Numbered from the stretch's first letter, positions 44,415-55,169 are shown. The stretch: DNA of 59,893 nt from Paenibacillus ehimensis NBRC 15659 (GCF_004000785.1 NZ_BILX01000039.1:1-59893), one strand, 5' to 3'. Notes: generated from the sequence alone by a model not told the origin. Numbers and translations: made by a program.

Positions 44415-45715
44415 TGTTTCGTACCATATCCAATATTATGAAAGTAGACGATCTGAGGAAACGGATCCTGTTCACCCTTCTGGTGCTGATCGTCTACAGA
44501 ATTGGTGCTTTTATTCCGGTACCTAACATCAACACAGACATTCTCAAGCTTCAAGACCAAGCTAACGCAGGTGGTGTATTCGGCTTGCTGAATACATTCT
44601 CCGGCGGCGCGTTGTTCCAATTCTCCATCTTCGCGATGGGGATTATGCCGTATATCACGGCATCCATCATCGTGCAGCTTCTTTCCATGGATGTCATTCC
44701 GACATTCACGCAATGGGCTAAAGAAGGAGAAGTCGGCAGAAAGAAGTTAAGTCAAATCACTCGTTACGGGACCATTGTGCTGGGAATTATTCAAGCTTTT
44801 GGTCTGGCGATCGGATTTAACCGTCTATATGCCGGTCTTGTGATCAATCCGAACTTTACGACGTATGCGTTGATCGCGATCGTGCTTACGGCTGGGACTG
44901 CTTTTCTGATGTGGTTAGGGGAACAAATCACCGAAAATGGCATTGGAAATGGTATTTCCATTATCATCTTCGCAGGGATTGTTGCGGCAATCCCGACTGG
45001 CATCGGACAAATATACCAAACGCAATTTGCAGATGCAGGCGGCGCGCTCTTCCTTAACATCTTGAAGGTCGTCATTATTGCCGTCGTGGTCATTGCCTTG
45101 ATCGCCGGTGTGATTTTCGTCCAGCAGGGCGTTCGTAAAATTCCGGTGCAGTATGCAAAACGGGTGGTAGGCCGCAAAATGTTCGGAGGGCAGTCGACGC
45201 ACATTCCGCTTAAAGTAAATGCGGCTGGCGTCATTCCGGTCATCTTCGCGCTTTCGCTGCTAGTGTTTCCTCCGACGATTGCAAGCTTCTGGAGAGGTAA
45301 CGCTGTGGCGGAATGGATTATCACCAACTTGAACTACACGCATCCGCTCGGTATGGTGTTGTACGTTTTGTTGATCATCGGCTTCACGTATTTCTACACG
45401 TTTGTACAGATGAATCCTGTGCAAATGGCGGATCAGATGAAGAAAAATGGCGGATATATCCCAGGCATCCGTCCCGGCAAAACCACCTCGGTTTACTTGA
45501 CGCGAGTCATGACCCGAATCACATTGTCCGGTGCGCTTTTCCTGGCTGCCATCTCGATCCTTCCAATGATTATCGGTTCTGTGGCCGGGCTGCCGAACTC
45601 CGTTACCATTGGCGGTACGTCTTTGCTGATCGTTATCGGTGTAGGACTTGAGACGATGAAACAAATCGAGAGCCAACTGATCAAACGCCACTACAAAGGC
45701 TTCATTAATAAATAG
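44414..45715 (+). CDS. secY: Preprotein translocase subunit SecY
   Basis: Channel of the Sec translocon, 433 residues with ten predicted membrane helices. Landmarks are RIGAFIPVPNIN near the N-terminus, the plug/helix-2 region GGALFQFSIFAMGIMPYITAS (shortened) and the cytoplasmic loops rich in basic residues (RKIPVQYAKRVVGRK). ATG 44414 overlaps the rplO stop, so translation is coupled. Works with SecE (18195). Confidence 0.97.
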   Translation: MFRTISNIMKVDDLRKRILFTLLVLIVYRIGAFIPVPNINTDILKLQDQANAGGVFGLLNTFSGGALFQFSIFAMGIMPYITASIIVQLLSMDVIPTFTQWAKEGEVGRKKLSQITRYGTIVLGIIQAFGLAIGFNRLYAGLVINPNFTTYALIAIVLTAGTAFLMWLGEQITENGIGNGISIIIFAGIVAAIPTGIGQIYQTQFADAGGALFLNILKVVIIAVVVIALIAGVIFVQQGVRKIPVQYAKRVVGRKMFGGQSTHIPLKVNAAGVIPVIFALSLLVFPPTIASFWRGNAVAEWIITNLNYTHPLGMVLYVLLIIGFTYFYTFVQMNPVQMADQMKKNGGYIPGIRPGKTTSVYLTRVMTRITLSGALFLAAISILPMIIGSVAGLPNSVTIGGTSLLIVIGVGLETMKQIESQLIKRHYKGFINK

Positions 45716-45717
45716 CA

Positions 45718-46449
<732 letters not shown>

Positions 46450-46450
<1 letters not shown>

Positions 46451-47202
46451 TGATCATCTGTAAGTCAGCTGCTGAATTGGAATTGATGCGAGAGGCGGGT
46501 CGGATTGTCGCCGAAACGCATCGGGTGCTGCGGCAAGCCATTCAGCCCGATATTACAACGAAACAGCTCGATCAGATCGCAGAAGATTTTATTCGCAGTC
46601 AGGGCGCAATTCCGTCTTTTAAAGGCTACAATGGTTTTCCTGGCAGTATTTGCGCTTCGGTCAACGACGAACTGGTTCACGGCATACCCAGTCAACGAAA
46701 GCTTAAAAACGGTGACATCATCAGTATCGACATCGGTGCAGAGTACAAAGGATATCATGGAGATTCCGCATGGACTTACGGTGTTGGCGAGATTTCCGAG
46801 ACGGCCCGCAAGCTGCTCGAAGTAACCGAAAGGTCGCTTTATGCAGGACTTGCCGAAGCCAAGCCGGACGCCAGACTGTACACGATATCCCACGCCATTC
46901 AAAAAGTGATTGAAGATGAAGGTTTTTCGGTTGTTCGGGAGTACGTAGGACATGGCATCGGAACAAAGCTCCATGAGGAGCCGCAGATTCCGAACTACGG
47001 CATTCCAGGGCGCGGTCCGCGGCTGAAGCCCGGTATGGTACTTGCAATCGAGCCGATGGTCAACGTGGGCGAACGTTATGTGAAGACCCTTGAAGACAAT
47101 TGGACGGTTGTGACGGTGGATGGCACACTGTGCGCGCATTTTGAGCATACCATAGCGATTACGCCGGACGGCTACGAGATTTTTACGCTGCCCGGTAAGT
47201 AA
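46450..47202 (+). CDS. map: Type I methionine aminopeptidase
   Basis: Removes the initiator methionine. The five metal ligands are all present: Asp94, Asp105, His168, Glu201 and Glu232. The length of 250 residues indicates the short type Ia form without N-terminal zinc extension. ATG 46450 shares a base with the adk stop. Located between adk and the KOW gene as in Bacillus. Confidence 0.97.
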
Positions 47203-47208
47203 AGCACG

Positions 47209-47517
47209 ATGGCAACATCGAACATGCCCCAGATCGGACAAATCGTAAGGGTGAATCGGGGACGGGAATCCGGATCGTACGCCGTCATAATCGGCGTCGT
47301 AGACCAACGGTACGTGTGGATTGCAGACGGCGGAAAACGGAAATCAGACGCACCCAAAAAGAAAAACGTGATTCATCTTGAGCTTCTGCCGGCGATCAGC
47401 AGCGAAGTGGCTGATAGTATTATGACTACCGGTCGAGTCACCAATGGAAAGCTGCGGTTTGCATTGACAAAGTATGCGGACCACGAATCAGCGAAAGCGC
47501 AAGAGAAAGGAGAATGA
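47209..47517 (+). CDS. KOW domain-containing RNA-binding protein (L14e-like, YbzG type)
   Basis: Small protein of 102 residues with a KOW-like N-terminal beta barrel ([20 protein letters not shown] and [18 protein letters not shown]). Families at this spot are described as ribosomal-protein-L14e-like. The C-terminal part is polar and ends [11 protein letters not shown] 47209 has a poor ribosome site 6 nt after map, so coupling is likely. Function in bacteria is not known. Confidence 0.85.
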   Translation: MATSNMPQIGQIVRVNRGRESGSYAVIIGVVDQRYVWIADGGKRKSDAPKKKNVIHLELLPAISSEVADSIMTTGRVTNGKLRFALTKYADHESAKAQEKGE

Positions 47518-47519
47518 CT

Positions 47520-47738
47520 GTGGCCAAAGAAGATGTGATTGAAGTTGAAGGTACAGTGATTGAACCTCTTCCGAATGCAATGTTTAAGGTTGAACTGGAG
47601 AACGGTCATAAGATACTTGCTCACGTATCCGGGAAAATCAGAATGCACTTTATCCGGATCCTGCCCGGCGATAAAGTGACGGTCGAGCTCTCGCCCTATG
47701 ATTTGACCAGAGGCCGTATAACCTATCGTTTTAAATAA
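47520..47738 (+). CDS. infA: Translation initiation factor IF-1
   Basis: OB-fold factor that binds the 30S A site. GTG 47520 lies 7 nt after AAAGGAG and gives the standard 72 residues ([20 protein letters not shown]). An in-frame ATG at 47514 is too close to the site and overlaps the KOW stop. It is followed by a duplicated repeat region before rpmJ. Confidence 0.96.
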   Translation: MAKEDVIEVEGTVIEPLPNAMFKVELENGHKILAHVSGKIRMHFIRILPGDKVTVELSPYDLTRGRITYRFK

Positions 47739-47741
47739 ATG

Positions 47742-48014
<273 letters not shown>

Positions 48015-48030
48015 GGAGGTGCTGTGTTAA

Positions 48031-48399
48031 ATGGCACGTATTGCTGGTGTAGACTTGCCTCGTGACAAACGAGTAGTCATCGCGCTGACCTACATTTTCG
48101 GGATCGGTAACACGACTGCTCAGAAAATCGTCGCTCAAACCGGTATCAATCCGGACACTCGCGTCCGCGATTTGACGGAAGACGAAGTAAGCAAAATCCG
48201 CGACGTCATCGACAAAACGCTGAAAGTGGAAGGCGACCTGCGTCGTGAAATCGCACTGAACATTAAGCGCCTGATCGAAATCGGCTGCTATCGTGGCGTT
48301 CGTCACCGCCGCGGCCTGCCTGTTCGCGGTCAACGTACCAAAACAAACGCTCGTACGCGCAAAGGTCCTCGTCGTACGGTAGCTAATAAGAAAAAATAG
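48031..48399 (+). CDS. rpsM: 30S ribosomal protein S13
   Basis: 30S head protein in bridges B1a and B1b, 122 residues, with [20 protein letters not shown] and [22 protein letters not shown] 48031 follows AAGGAGGTGCTG. Confidence 0.97.
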   Translation: MARIAGVDLPRDKRVVIALTYIFGIGNTTAQKIVAQTGINPDTRVRDLTEDEVSKIRDVIDKTLKVEGDLRREIALNIKRLIEIGCYRGVRHRRGLPVRGQRTKTNARTRKGPRRTVANKKK

Positions 48400-48419
48400 T
48401 AAAGGGGGGTAACCTTTAA

Positions 48420-48815
48420 ATGGCTAAACCTAAAAAAGTCGTTCGTACCAAACGTCGTGATCGGAAAAATATCGACTCCGGAGTGGCTCATATCCGCTCT
48501 ACGTTCAACAACACTATCGTAACCATCACCGACCCGCACGGGAATGCAATCTCCTGGGCAAGCGCCGGTAACCTCGGGTTCAAAGGCTCGCGTAAAAGCA
48601 CTCCGTTTGCTGCGCAAATGGCTGCCGAATCTGCGGCAAAAGCTGCAATGGAGCATGGCATGAGAGCAGTTGAGGTTATGGTTAAAGGACCGGGTGCAGG
48701 TCGCGAAGCTGCGATTCGTTCGCTGCAAGCTGCAGGTTTGGAAGTAAACCTGATTAAAGACGTAACACCGATTCCTCATAACGGTTGCCGTCCTCCGAAA
48801 CGTCGTCGTGTCTAA
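48420..48815 (+). CDS. rpsK: 30S ribosomal protein S11
   Basis: Platform protein near the mRNA exit, 131 residues, with [20 protein letters not shown] and [17 protein letters not shown] at the C-terminus. ATG 48420 follows AAAGGGGGGT. Confidence 0.97.
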   Translation: MAKPKKVVRTKRRDRKNIDSGVAHIRSTFNNTIVTITDPHGNAISWASAGNLGFKGSRKSTPFAAQMAAESAAKAAMEHGMRAVEVMVKGPGAGREAAIRSLQAAGLEVNLIKDVTPIPHNGCRPPKRRRV

Positions 48816-48853
48816 TTAGGATTGCTAAGTCAAGCGGTATATTTTTCCAAAAG

Positions 48854-48881
48854 TTGTGAATACTATTTGGATAGGCATACT
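48854..48881 (+). promoter_or_regulatory. Possible internal promoter before rpoA
   Basis: TTGTGA (48854-48859), 16 bp, CATACT (48876-48881) in the 125-nt rpsK-rpoA gap. Both boxes are imperfect. Confidence 0.3.
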
Positions 48882-48940
48882 GCGCGTTTATACGTCCTAA
48901 GTTATCCAAAGGGAAACGACGTTTGAAGGAGGGTGTAACC

Positions 48941-49885
48941 ATGATCGAAATCGAAAAGCCGAAAATAGAAACCGTATCATTGAGCGAAGACGGCACCTAC
49001 GGCAAGTTTGTCGTAGAGCCATTGGAACGAGGCTACGGAACGACTCTTGGGAACTCGCTTCGCAGAATTTTGCTTTCGTCTTTGCCGGGCGCCGCTGTGA
49101 CATCCGTGCAAATCGATGGCGTGCTGCATGAGTTCTCCACGGTTCCTGGCGTCATGGAAGATGTTACGGAGATTATCCTGAACCTGAAAGGACTGTCGCT
49201 CAAGATTCACTCCGACGAGGAGAAAGTGCTTGAGATCGATGCCGAAGGCGAAGGGGCTGTTGTGGCTGGCGATATTCGCGGCGATAGCGATGTGGAGATC
49301 TTAAACCCGGATTTGCACATTGCTACGCTGTCCTCCGATGCAAGGCTGCATATGAGAATTCATGCGAACCGCGGCCGGGGATACGTATCGGCAGATAAGA
49401 ACAAAAAAGAGGATCAGCCGATCGGCGTGATTCCGATCGATTCGATCTACACTCCGATTACTCGTGTCAATTACAGCGTAGAAAACACTCGCGTCGGTCA
49501 AGTTACCAACTACGATAAGTTGACCCTTGAAGTTTGGACGGACGGAAGCATCCGCCCGGAAGAAGCCGTGAGCTTGGGCGCCAAAATTTTGACGGAGCAT
49601 CTGATGCTGTTTGTCGGTTTGACCGACGAAGCCAAGGACGCCGAGATTATGGTGGAGAAGGAAGAGGACAAGAAGGAGAAAGTTCTGGAGATGACTATCG
49701 AAGAACTCGATCTCTCTGTCCGCTCCTACAACTGCCTGAAGCGCGCCGGCATCAATACAGTGCAGGAATTGATTACGAAGACGGAAGAAGACATGATGAA
49801 GGTTCGCAACTTGGGTCGCAAATCTCTGGAGGAAGTTCAAGAGAAGCTCGAAGAGCTTGGTCTTGGCCTGAGAATGGAAGATTAG
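48941..49885 (+). CDS. rpoA: DNA-directed RNA polymerase subunit alpha
   Basis: Assembly platform of RNA polymerase, 314 residues. The N-terminal domain shows [20 protein letters not shown] and the C-terminal domain shows [20 protein letters not shown] and [14 protein letters not shown], which contact UP elements and activators. ATG 48941 follows GAAGGAGGGTG; an upstream TTG in frame (48923) precedes that site. Confidence 0.97.
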   Translation: MIEIEKPKIETVSLSEDGTYGKFVVEPLERGYGTTLGNSLRRILLSSLPGAAVTSVQIDGVLHEFSTVPGVMEDVTEIILNLKGLSLKIHSDEEKVLEIDAEGEGAVVAGDIRGDSDVEILNPDLHIATLSSDARLHMRIHANRGRGYVSADKNKKEDQPIGVIPIDSIYTPITRVNYSVENTRVGQVTNYDKLTLEVWTDGSIRPEEAVSLGAKILTEHLMLFVGLTDEAKDAEIMVEKEEDKKEKVLEMTIEELDLSVRSYNCLKRAGINTVQELITKTEEDMMKVRNLGRKSLEEVQEKLEELGLGLRMED

Positions 49886-49933
49886 TCTTAAGTCGCGCAC
49901 CTCTGACCAATCAAGCAGAAGGAGGTTGCTCAC

Positions 49934-50299
49934 ATGGCATACCAAAAGTTGGGTCGTGACTCCAGCGCACGTAAAGCTTTGTTTCGTGATCTGGTAACCG
50001 ACTTGTTCATACATGAGCGCATTCAAACGACGGAAGCGAAAGCCAAAGAACTTCGTTCCATCGCAGAAAAATTAATCACCTTGGCAAAACGTGGAGACTT
50101 GCATGCACGTCGGCAAGTGGCTTCCTTCGTTCGTCGCGAAGCGGCAAACGAAAACCAAGATGCGATTCAAAAGCTTTTCTCCGATCTGGCTCCTCGCTAC
50201 GCTGAGCGTCAAGGCGGCTATACCCGCATTTTGAAGCTTGGACCTCGTCGCGGCGATGCTGCTCCAATGGTTTACTTGGAGCTTGTAGACCGGGCTTAA
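49934..50299 (+). CDS. rplQ: 50S ribosomal protein L17
   Basis: Exit-site protein of 121 residues, with [20 protein letters not shown] and [20 protein letters not shown] 49934 follows AGAAGGAGGTTG. Last gene of the large ribosomal cluster; a terminator follows 15 nt later. Confidence 0.97.
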   Translation: MAYQKLGRDSSARKALFRDLVTDLFIHERIQTTEAKAKELRSIAEKLITLAKRGDLHARRQVASFVRREAANENQDAIQKLFSDLAPRYAERQGGYTRILKLGPRRGDAAPMVYLELVDRA

Positions 50300-50314
50300 G
50301 AGAAAAAGGATGGG

Positions 50315-50359
50315 AAAGGGTGGACGGGATCTTACGATTCTGATGAAACCCTTTTTTTT
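50315..50359 (+). terminator. Terminator of the ribosomal cluster
   Basis: AAAGGGT (50315-50321) and ACCCTTT (50348-50354) enclose an inner GGATC/GATTC stem; eight T residues follow ACCC. Confidence 0.7.
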
Positions 50360-50400
50360 GTAGGATCGAAAATTCGTTTTTCCAAGCGCGGAGGACTGCC

Positions 50401-51177
50401 GTGAGAAACATCTGCATGACGGTATCCTATGACGGAACGGCTTATCATGGCTTCCAGACACAGCCTCAGAAGACTACGGTTCAGCAGCAGTTGGAGCAAG
50501 CTTTGCGTCAGCTCACCTCCGAGGAGATCAAAGTGACGGCTTCGGGTCGCACGGATGCGGGGGTTCATGCGCGGGGACAGGTTTTTAATTTTCATACCGT
50601 TTCACAAATCCCGATTGAACGCTGGTGCATGGCGATCAACTCGCGGCTGCCGGATGATATTGTGGTATGGGATGCTAGGGTGGTGCCGGAAGATTTTCAT
50701 GCCCGAAGGTCCGCCAAGCGCAAGACGTACCGCTATACGATGCGCTGCGGGAAATATCCGGACCTGTTTAAGCAGCATACGGAGTTTCACCATCCGACTC
50801 CTCTTGATATCACGGCCATGCAGGACGCGTTGAGCAGCTTTGTCGGCGAGCATGACTTCACATCGTTTTGTTCGAGCCGATCGTCGGCGGAAAGTCATGT
50901 TCGCACGATTTTCGAAGCTCGCTTGGAGTGCGAACCTATTGAGCCGCACTTGCAGTCGTACGCGATCCACATTTATTTGACCGGCAGCGGTTTCTTATAT
51001 AATATGGTGCGGATCATTGTAGGTACCTTGATTGAGGTCGGTGAAGGGAAGCGGAGCCCGTCCAGTATTCGCGGCGTATTGGCGGCGAAAGATAGGGCTT
51101 TGGCTGGACCGACGGCGATGGCGCACGGGCTTATGCTGTGGGAAGTTTTTTACGGAAAAGATGCGCCAAATGCTTGA
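50401..51177 (+). CDS. truA: tRNA pseudouridine(38-40) synthase TruA
   Basis: Isomerises uridines 38-40 of the tRNA anticodon arm. The catalytic aspartate is Asp52 in SGRTDAGVHARGQVFNF; other blocks are MTVSYDGTAYHGFQ and FLYNMVRIIVGTL. It has 258 residues. GTG 50401 follows CGGAGGAC. In B. subtilis, as remembered, three ecf transporter genes stand between rplQ and truA; here there are none. Confidence 0.96.
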   Translation: MRNICMTVSYDGTAYHGFQTQPQKTTVQQQLEQALRQLTSEEIKVTASGRTDAGVHARGQVFNFHTVSQIPIERWCMAINSRLPDDIVVWDARVVPEDFHARRSAKRKTYRYTMRCGKYPDLFKQHTEFHHPTPLDITAMQDALSSFVGEHDFTSFCSSRSSAESHVRTIFEARLECEPIEPHLQSYAIHIYLTGSGFLYNMVRIIVGTLIEVGEGKRSPSSIRGVLAAKDRALAGPTAMAHGLMLWEVFYGKDAPNA

Positions 51178-51202
51178 TTACTGCATGCCAATGTAGTAAA
51201 AT
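51174..51202 (+). promoter_or_regulatory. Promoter of rplM-rpsI
   Basis: TTGATT (51174-51179), overlapping the truA stop, 17 bp, TAAAAT (51197-51202). Confidence 0.6.
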
Positions 51203-51204
51203 AA

Positions 51205-51334
51205 CAGATGGTGTTTCTGATGACTGGCTACCCCACGGCCCCGGGTCAATGAAACGGCCAACCAACTTGTTTTAACCTATAACCATGATAAATGAATGAC
51301 CTGTGATGAAGATAGATTTAGGAGGAACATTAAC
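51205..51334 (+). promoter_or_regulatory. Probable L13 leader
   Basis: A 130-nt leader in which GTTTC (51213-51217) pairs with GAAAC (51251-51255), closing a region with GAC/GTC and GC-rich inner sequence (GGCTACCCCACGGCC). Firmicute rplM genes often have an autoregulatory L13 leader and the position fits, but the consensus could not be compared here. Confidence 0.45.
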
Positions 51335-51772
51335 ATGCGTACCACATATATGGCGAAGCCAAATGAAGTTGAACGCAAATGGTACATCATCGATGCTACC
51401 GACAAGACGCTCGGACGTCTGGCCAGCGAAGCGGCAAGCATTCTGCGCGGCAAGCATAAGCCTCAATTTACTCCGCATGTAGACACTGGCGATTTCGTTG
51501 TTGTCATCAATGCCGAGAAAATCGTTTTGACAGGTAAAAAACTGCAAAACAAAATGTACTATCGTCACTCCCTGCATCCGGGCGGTCTGAAAGTGACTTC
51601 GGCTCAAGATATGCTGAATAACAAGCCTGAGCGTATGTTGGAACTGGCGATTCACGGTATGCTTCCGAAAAACCGTTTGGGCAACCGCCTGAAAACGAAG
51701 CTTAAAGTGTATGCAGGTTCGGAACATCCGCATCAAGCACAACAACCTGAAGTTTGGGAACTTCGCGGTTAA
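51335..51772 (+). CDS. rplM: 50S ribosomal protein L13
   Basis: Early-assembly protein, 145 residues, with [20 protein letters not shown] and [16 protein letters not shown] 51335 follows TTAGGAGGAAC; the open frame starts earlier (51296) without a ribosome site. Paired with rpsI as in most bacteria. Confidence 0.97.
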   Translation: MRTTYMAKPNEVERKWYIIDATDKTLGRLASEAASILRGKHKPQFTPHVDTGDFVVVINAEKIVLTGKKLQNKMYYRHSLHPGGLKVTSAQDMLNNKPERMLELAIHGMLPKNRLGNRLKTKLKVYAGSEHPHQAQQPEVWELRG

Positions 51773-51790
51773 TAAAGGGAGGACTGTCTT

Positions 51791-52183
51791 GTGGCACAAG
51801 TACAATATTATGGCACCGGTCGTCGTAAGCATTCGGTAGCACGTGTACGTTTGGTACCGGGCGAAGGCCGTATCATTATTAATAAACGCGAACTGGACGA
51901 CTACTTTGGTCTGGAAACGCTGAAATTGATCGTAAAACAACCGCTTAACCTGACTGAAACATTGTCCAAGTACGATGTATTGGTTTTGGCTCATGGCGGC
52001 GGGATCTCCGGACAAGCCGGCGCGATCCGTCACGGAATTTCCCGCGCTCTGCTGAAAGCAGATCCGGAATTCCGCGGCGCCCTGAAAAAAGCGGGCTTCC
52101 TGACTCGTGACCCGCGGATGAAAGAGCGTAAAAAGTACGGCTTGAAAGCTGCTCGTCGCGCTCCTCAATTCTCCAAACGTTAA
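51791..52183 (+). CDS. rpsI: 30S ribosomal protein S9
   Basis: 30S head protein whose C-terminal tail reaches P-site tRNA. It has 130 residues with [38 protein letters not shown] and the basic end [11 protein letters not shown] 51791 follows AAGGGAGGAC. Confidence 0.97.
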   Translation: MAQVQYYGTGRRKHSVARVRLVPGEGRIIINKRELDDYFGLETLKLIVKQPLNLTETLSKYDVLVLAHGGGISGQAGAIRHGISRALLKADPEFRGALKKAGFLTRDPRMKERKKYGLKAARRAPQFSKR

Positions 52184-52198
52184 GATCGACGCAAACGA

Positions 52199-52231
52199 AC
52201 CTTTCCGAATTCACTTCGGAAAGGTTTTTTT
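52199..52231 (+). terminator. Terminator of rplM-rpsI
   Basis: ACCTTTCCGAA (52199-52209) pairs perfectly over 11 bp with TTCGGAAAGGT (52215-52225), then further T residues. Confidence 0.9.
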
Positions 52232-52292
52232 ATTTTCACCGAACAAGCCCGCAAGCAATAAAATAAGGCAGAAGCCTAGAGAAAATTTTAAA

Positions 52293-52320
52293 TTGACAAA
52301 AAGGGTCCATCGTTTATAAT
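52293..52320 (+). promoter_or_regulatory. Consensus sigma-A promoter of cysH-sat
   Basis: Perfect TTGACA (52293-52298) and TATAAT (52315-52320), 16 bp apart, in AT-rich DNA. About 60 nt of leader follow, with ACTCGGAATTAAATTG just before the ribosome site. No SAM or T-box structure is seen. Such a strong promoter suggests that a repressor controls it, but no operator could be assigned. Confidence 0.85.
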
Positions 52321-52385
52321 TAAACTAAAATACAATAAAACACATACTTATACTCGGAATTAAATTGTCGGAGGTGCGAAATAGT

Positions 52386-53078
52386 ATGAATTTATTTGAA
52401 AAAGAGGAGTTAATCCGCCAAGCCGCAGAGGATTTTGAATCGCAAAGCCCGGAGGCACTTTTATCCTGGGCGGTAGAAAGGTTCCCGAATATCACGTTAG
52501 CCTGTAGTTTCGGAGCAGAGGACGTCGTATTGGTCGATATGCTCCAGAAGGTCAGCCCCAAAACCGATATCTTTTATCTGGATACGAATGTGCATTTTCA
52601 GGAAACCTATGAAACCCGCGACCGTCTGCAGCAGCACTATGGACTCGAATTCGTACAAGTGCTTCCGAAGCTTACGCTGGAGGAGCAGGCGCAGCAGTTT
52701 GGCGAAGAACTGTGGAAGACTGCTCCCAACCAGTGCTGCAACATCCGCAAAGTCGATCCGTTAACGGATATCCTCAAAAATTATGATGCCTGGATCACGG
52801 GAATTCGCCGCGACCAAGCGCCGACACGCGCCAATGCCAAGAAGGTCGAATACGATGTGAAGTTCGGTCTTGTCAAATTCAATCCGCTCGCCAGCTGGAC
52901 ATCTGAAGACGTATGGAATTATATTCGAAGCAACAACATTATTTACAACCCGCTTCATGACCGGAACTACCCAAGCATCGGCTGCGAGCATTGTACTCGT
53001 CCGGTAGCGGCGGGTGAGGACCCGAGAGCGGGCCGTTGGGCCGGTTTCGAAAAGACGGAATGCGGGCTTCATAAATAA
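52386..53078 (+). CDS. cysH: Adenylyl-sulfate (APS) reductase CysH
   Basis: Reduces APS to sulfite with thioredoxin. The Fe-S cysteines that mark APS rather than PAPS reductases are present: Cys117-Cys118 and Cys200-x2-Cys203. The catalytic cysteine is Cys226 in ECGLH near the C-terminus. The N-terminal half has the PP-loop-like SFGAEDVVLVDML. ATG 52386 follows TCGGAGGTG at somewhat long spacing and gives 230 residues; an in-frame TTG at 52365 precedes that site. Confidence 0.94.
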   Translation: MNLFEKEELIRQAAEDFESQSPEALLSWAVERFPNITLACSFGAEDVVLVDMLQKVSPKTDIFYLDTNVHFQETYETRDRLQQHYGLEFVQVLPKLTLEEQAQQFGEELWKTAPNQCCNIRKVDPLTDILKNYDAWITGIRRDQAPTRANAKKVEYDVKFGLVKFNPLASWTSEDVWNYIRSNNIIYNPLHDRNYPSIGCEHCTRPVAAGEDPRAGRWAGFEKTECGLHK

Positions 53079-53108
53079 GCAGAGAGGTTAATAGGAGGAG
53101 CAATAGCG

Positions 53109-54284
53109 ATGGGAGAAACCATTCGACCGCACGGCGGGACGCTTATTCATCGGGTGATTGAGGGCGAGAAAAGAACAAGCCTGCTTGAGCGCGCCGCAAC
53201 GTTATATTCGCTTAAAATCGATGCATGGACGATCTCCGATCTTGATTTGATCGGTGTCGGCGCTTTTTCGCCGCTTACAGGCTTTTTGGGTGAACAGGAT
53301 TATCATTCGGTCGTGGAACGTATGCGTTTGGAAGACGGAACGGTCTGGAGCATCCCGATTACGTTAGCCGTCGAGCCGCAAATCGCCCGTGACCTCGCTG
53401 TCGGGCAGGACGTAGCTCTTGTAGGGGCGCAAGACGGCGTCATCTATGGCATTATTGAAGTCCAAAGCATATATCATGTTGACCAGCGCAAAGAGGCGCT
53501 GAACGTGTTTAAAACCGATGACGAAGCGCATCCCGGCGTACAGAAGCTTTTCTCCAGGCCGTCTACCTATGTTGGCGGGCCGATCCAGGTATTAAACCGC
53601 CCGAAGCCGGATAAATTCGAGGAGTTTTACTACGATCCGGCCGTAACGCGACGGCTTTTTTCCGAAAAGGGCTGGAAGAGCGTAGTCGGCTTTCAAACCC
53701 GGAATCCGGTTCACCGGGCGCATGAATATATTCAAAAAAGCGCGATGGAAATCGTCGATGGCCTTTTTTTGAACCCGCTGGTGGGCGAAACCAAGTCTGA
53801 TGACATCTCGGCGGATGTCCGGATGCGCAGCTACTTGGTCCTGCTGGAAAATTACTATCCGAAGGATCGCGTATTTTTGGGCGTATTCCCCGCAGCGATG
53901 CGCTATGCCGGGCCACGCGAAGCGATTTTCCATGCGATGGTCCGGAAAAACTACGGTTGCACGCATTTTATTGTAGGGCGTGATCATGCGGGCGTAGGCG
54001 ACTATTACGGAACATATGAGGCGCAGGAAATCTTCAGCAATTTCACGGCCGAAGAGCTTGGCATCACGCCGTTGTTCTTTGAGCACAGCTTCTTTTGCAC
54101 CAAATGCGGCAACATGGCCTCCAGCAAGACGTGTCCGCACGGCAAAGAAGATCATCTTCATCTCTCCGGAACAAAAGTTCGCGCACTGCTGCGTGACGGC
54201 CAATGCCCGCCACCTCAGTTCACGCGGCCGGAAGTAGCGGAAGTGTTGATTCAAGGTATGAAAAACCCTGAATATCAGGTGTAA
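53109..54284 (+). CDS. sat: Sulfate adenylyltransferase (ATP sulfurylase)
   Basis: Activates sulfate with ATP to APS, the substrate of CysH. Monofunctional form of 391 residues. The active-site block [11 protein letters not shown] is at 196-206 and [11 protein letters not shown] at 290-300. Near the C-terminus Cys330, Cys333, Cys342 and His344 form a likely metal site, as in bacterial and archaeal homologues. ATG 53109 follows ATAGGAGGAGC. Forms a two-gene unit with cysH. Confidence 0.95.
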   Translation: MGETIRPHGGTLIHRVIEGEKRTSLLERAATLYSLKIDAWTISDLDLIGVGAFSPLTGFLGEQDYHSVVERMRLEDGTVWSIPITLAVEPQIARDLAVGQDVALVGAQDGVIYGIIEVQSIYHVDQRKEALNVFKTDDEAHPGVQKLFSRPSTYVGGPIQVLNRPKPDKFEEFYYDPAVTRRLFSEKGWKSVVGFQTRNPVHRAHEYIQKSAMEIVDGLFLNPLVGETKSDDISADVRMRSYLVLLENYYPKDRVFLGVFPAAMRYAGPREAIFHAMVRKNYGCTHFIVGRDHAGVGDYYGTYEAQEIFSNFTAEELGITPLFFEHSFFCTKCGNMASSKTCPHGKEDHLHLSGTKVRALLRDGQCPPPQFTRPEVAEVLIQGMKNPEYQV

Positions 54285-54300
54285 GCATCAGGTATATTTG

Positions 54301-54355
54301 TCCACCTCGTCCCATAAGATGAAAGAGAGTCTAGGGGATGTGAGGTGGATTTTTT
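54301..54355 (+). terminator. Terminator of cysH-sat overlapping the cwlD ribosome site
   Basis: TCCACCTC (54301-54308) pairs with GAGGTGGA (54342-54349), helped by CCC/GGG inside, and is followed by TTTTTT. The 3' arm GAGGTG is also the likely Shine-Dalgarno of cwlD. Confidence 0.7.
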
Positions 54356-54356
54356 C

Positions 54357-55112
54357 ATGTTCGGAAAAAGAAAGAGGGTCGTCGTTTGGCTGACCATGCA
54401 TAGCGGGATCAAAATCGTCATGTCAGCCTTGTTGGTGGCGCTCATGCTGTTCATGTTCACCTACGAGCTCCCATCCACCAAAACATGGACGTATTGGACG
54501 ATGCCGCTGTCCGGTAAAATTATCGCCTTGGATGCCGGGCACGGCGGGCCGGACGGAGGCGCTCGAAGCAAGGACGGGCTGGAGGAGAAGGATGTAAATT
54601 TGGCCATTGCTTTGCACCTTCGGGATTATTTGCAGCAGTCGGGAGCATTGGTGGTCATGACTCGGGAGGACGACCGGGACCTGGCTTCTCCGGAAACGAA
54701 AGGGTACAGTAAACGCAAAACCGAAGATTTGCTGAAACGGGCGGAGTTTGTTATCAAGCAAAAGTCCAATTTATTCGTAAGCATTCATCTGAACAGCATC
54801 CCGTCTCCCCGCTGGTCGGGTGCGCAGACGTTTTTTTATCCGAATCATGCGGACAATGCGACATTAGCAACATTGATTCAGGAGGAGATTAAAAGGAATT
54901 TGAAAAATACGGATCGGGTTGCGAAGCAGGCCGACAAAGAGATCTATTTGCTTAAAGCGATGACGATTCCGAGCGCTCTCGTGGAAGTCGGCTTTTTATC
55001 CAATCCGGGTGAGGCGCAGCTTCTCCGGGACCCGGCTTATCAGAAAAAGATAGCCACTTCCATTTATCAAGGCATTCTCCGGTATTACTCGGGTGAAAAA
55101 GTGGGCTCTTGA
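54357..55112 (+). CDS. cwlD: N-acetylmuramoyl-L-alanine amidase CwlD
   Basis: Makes muramic-delta-lactam in spore cortex peptidoglycan together with PdaA, needed for germination. An N-terminal membrane segment (about 19-37) is followed by the Amidase_3 domain with zinc ligands His62 (ALDAGHGG), Glu76 or Glu77, and His144 (SIHLNS), and the catalytic glutamate Glu210 (LVEVGFLSN). ATG 54357 is taken with GAGGTG 9 nt upstream, giving 251 residues; GTG 54345, behind AGGGGA, is the alternative. Confidence 0.93.
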   Translation: MFGKRKRVVVWLTMHSGIKIVMSALLVALMLFMFTYELPSTKTWTYWTMPLSGKIIALDAGHGGPDGGARSKDGLEEKDVNLAIALHLRDYLQQSGALVVMTREDDRDLASPETKGYSKRKTEDLLKRAEFVIKQKSNLFVSIHLNSIPSPRWSGAQTFFYPNHADNATLATLIQEEIKRNLKNTDRVAKQADKEIYLLKAMTIPSALVEVGFLSNPGEAQLLRDPAYQKKIATSIYQGILRYYSGEKVGS

Positions 55113-55120
55113 TGAATTTG

Positions 55121-55129
55121 TGGTATAAT
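55121..55129 (+). promoter_or_regulatory. Extended -10 promoter of mrp/salA
   Basis: TGGTATAAT (55121-55129) is a consensus extended -10; the -35 region (GTGGGC at 55101) is poor. It overlaps the near-palindrome GGTATAATATACC. Confidence 0.4.
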
Positions 55130-55169
55130 ATACCGCAGGAACTTAACATTGGATCGCCGAGGTGACATC

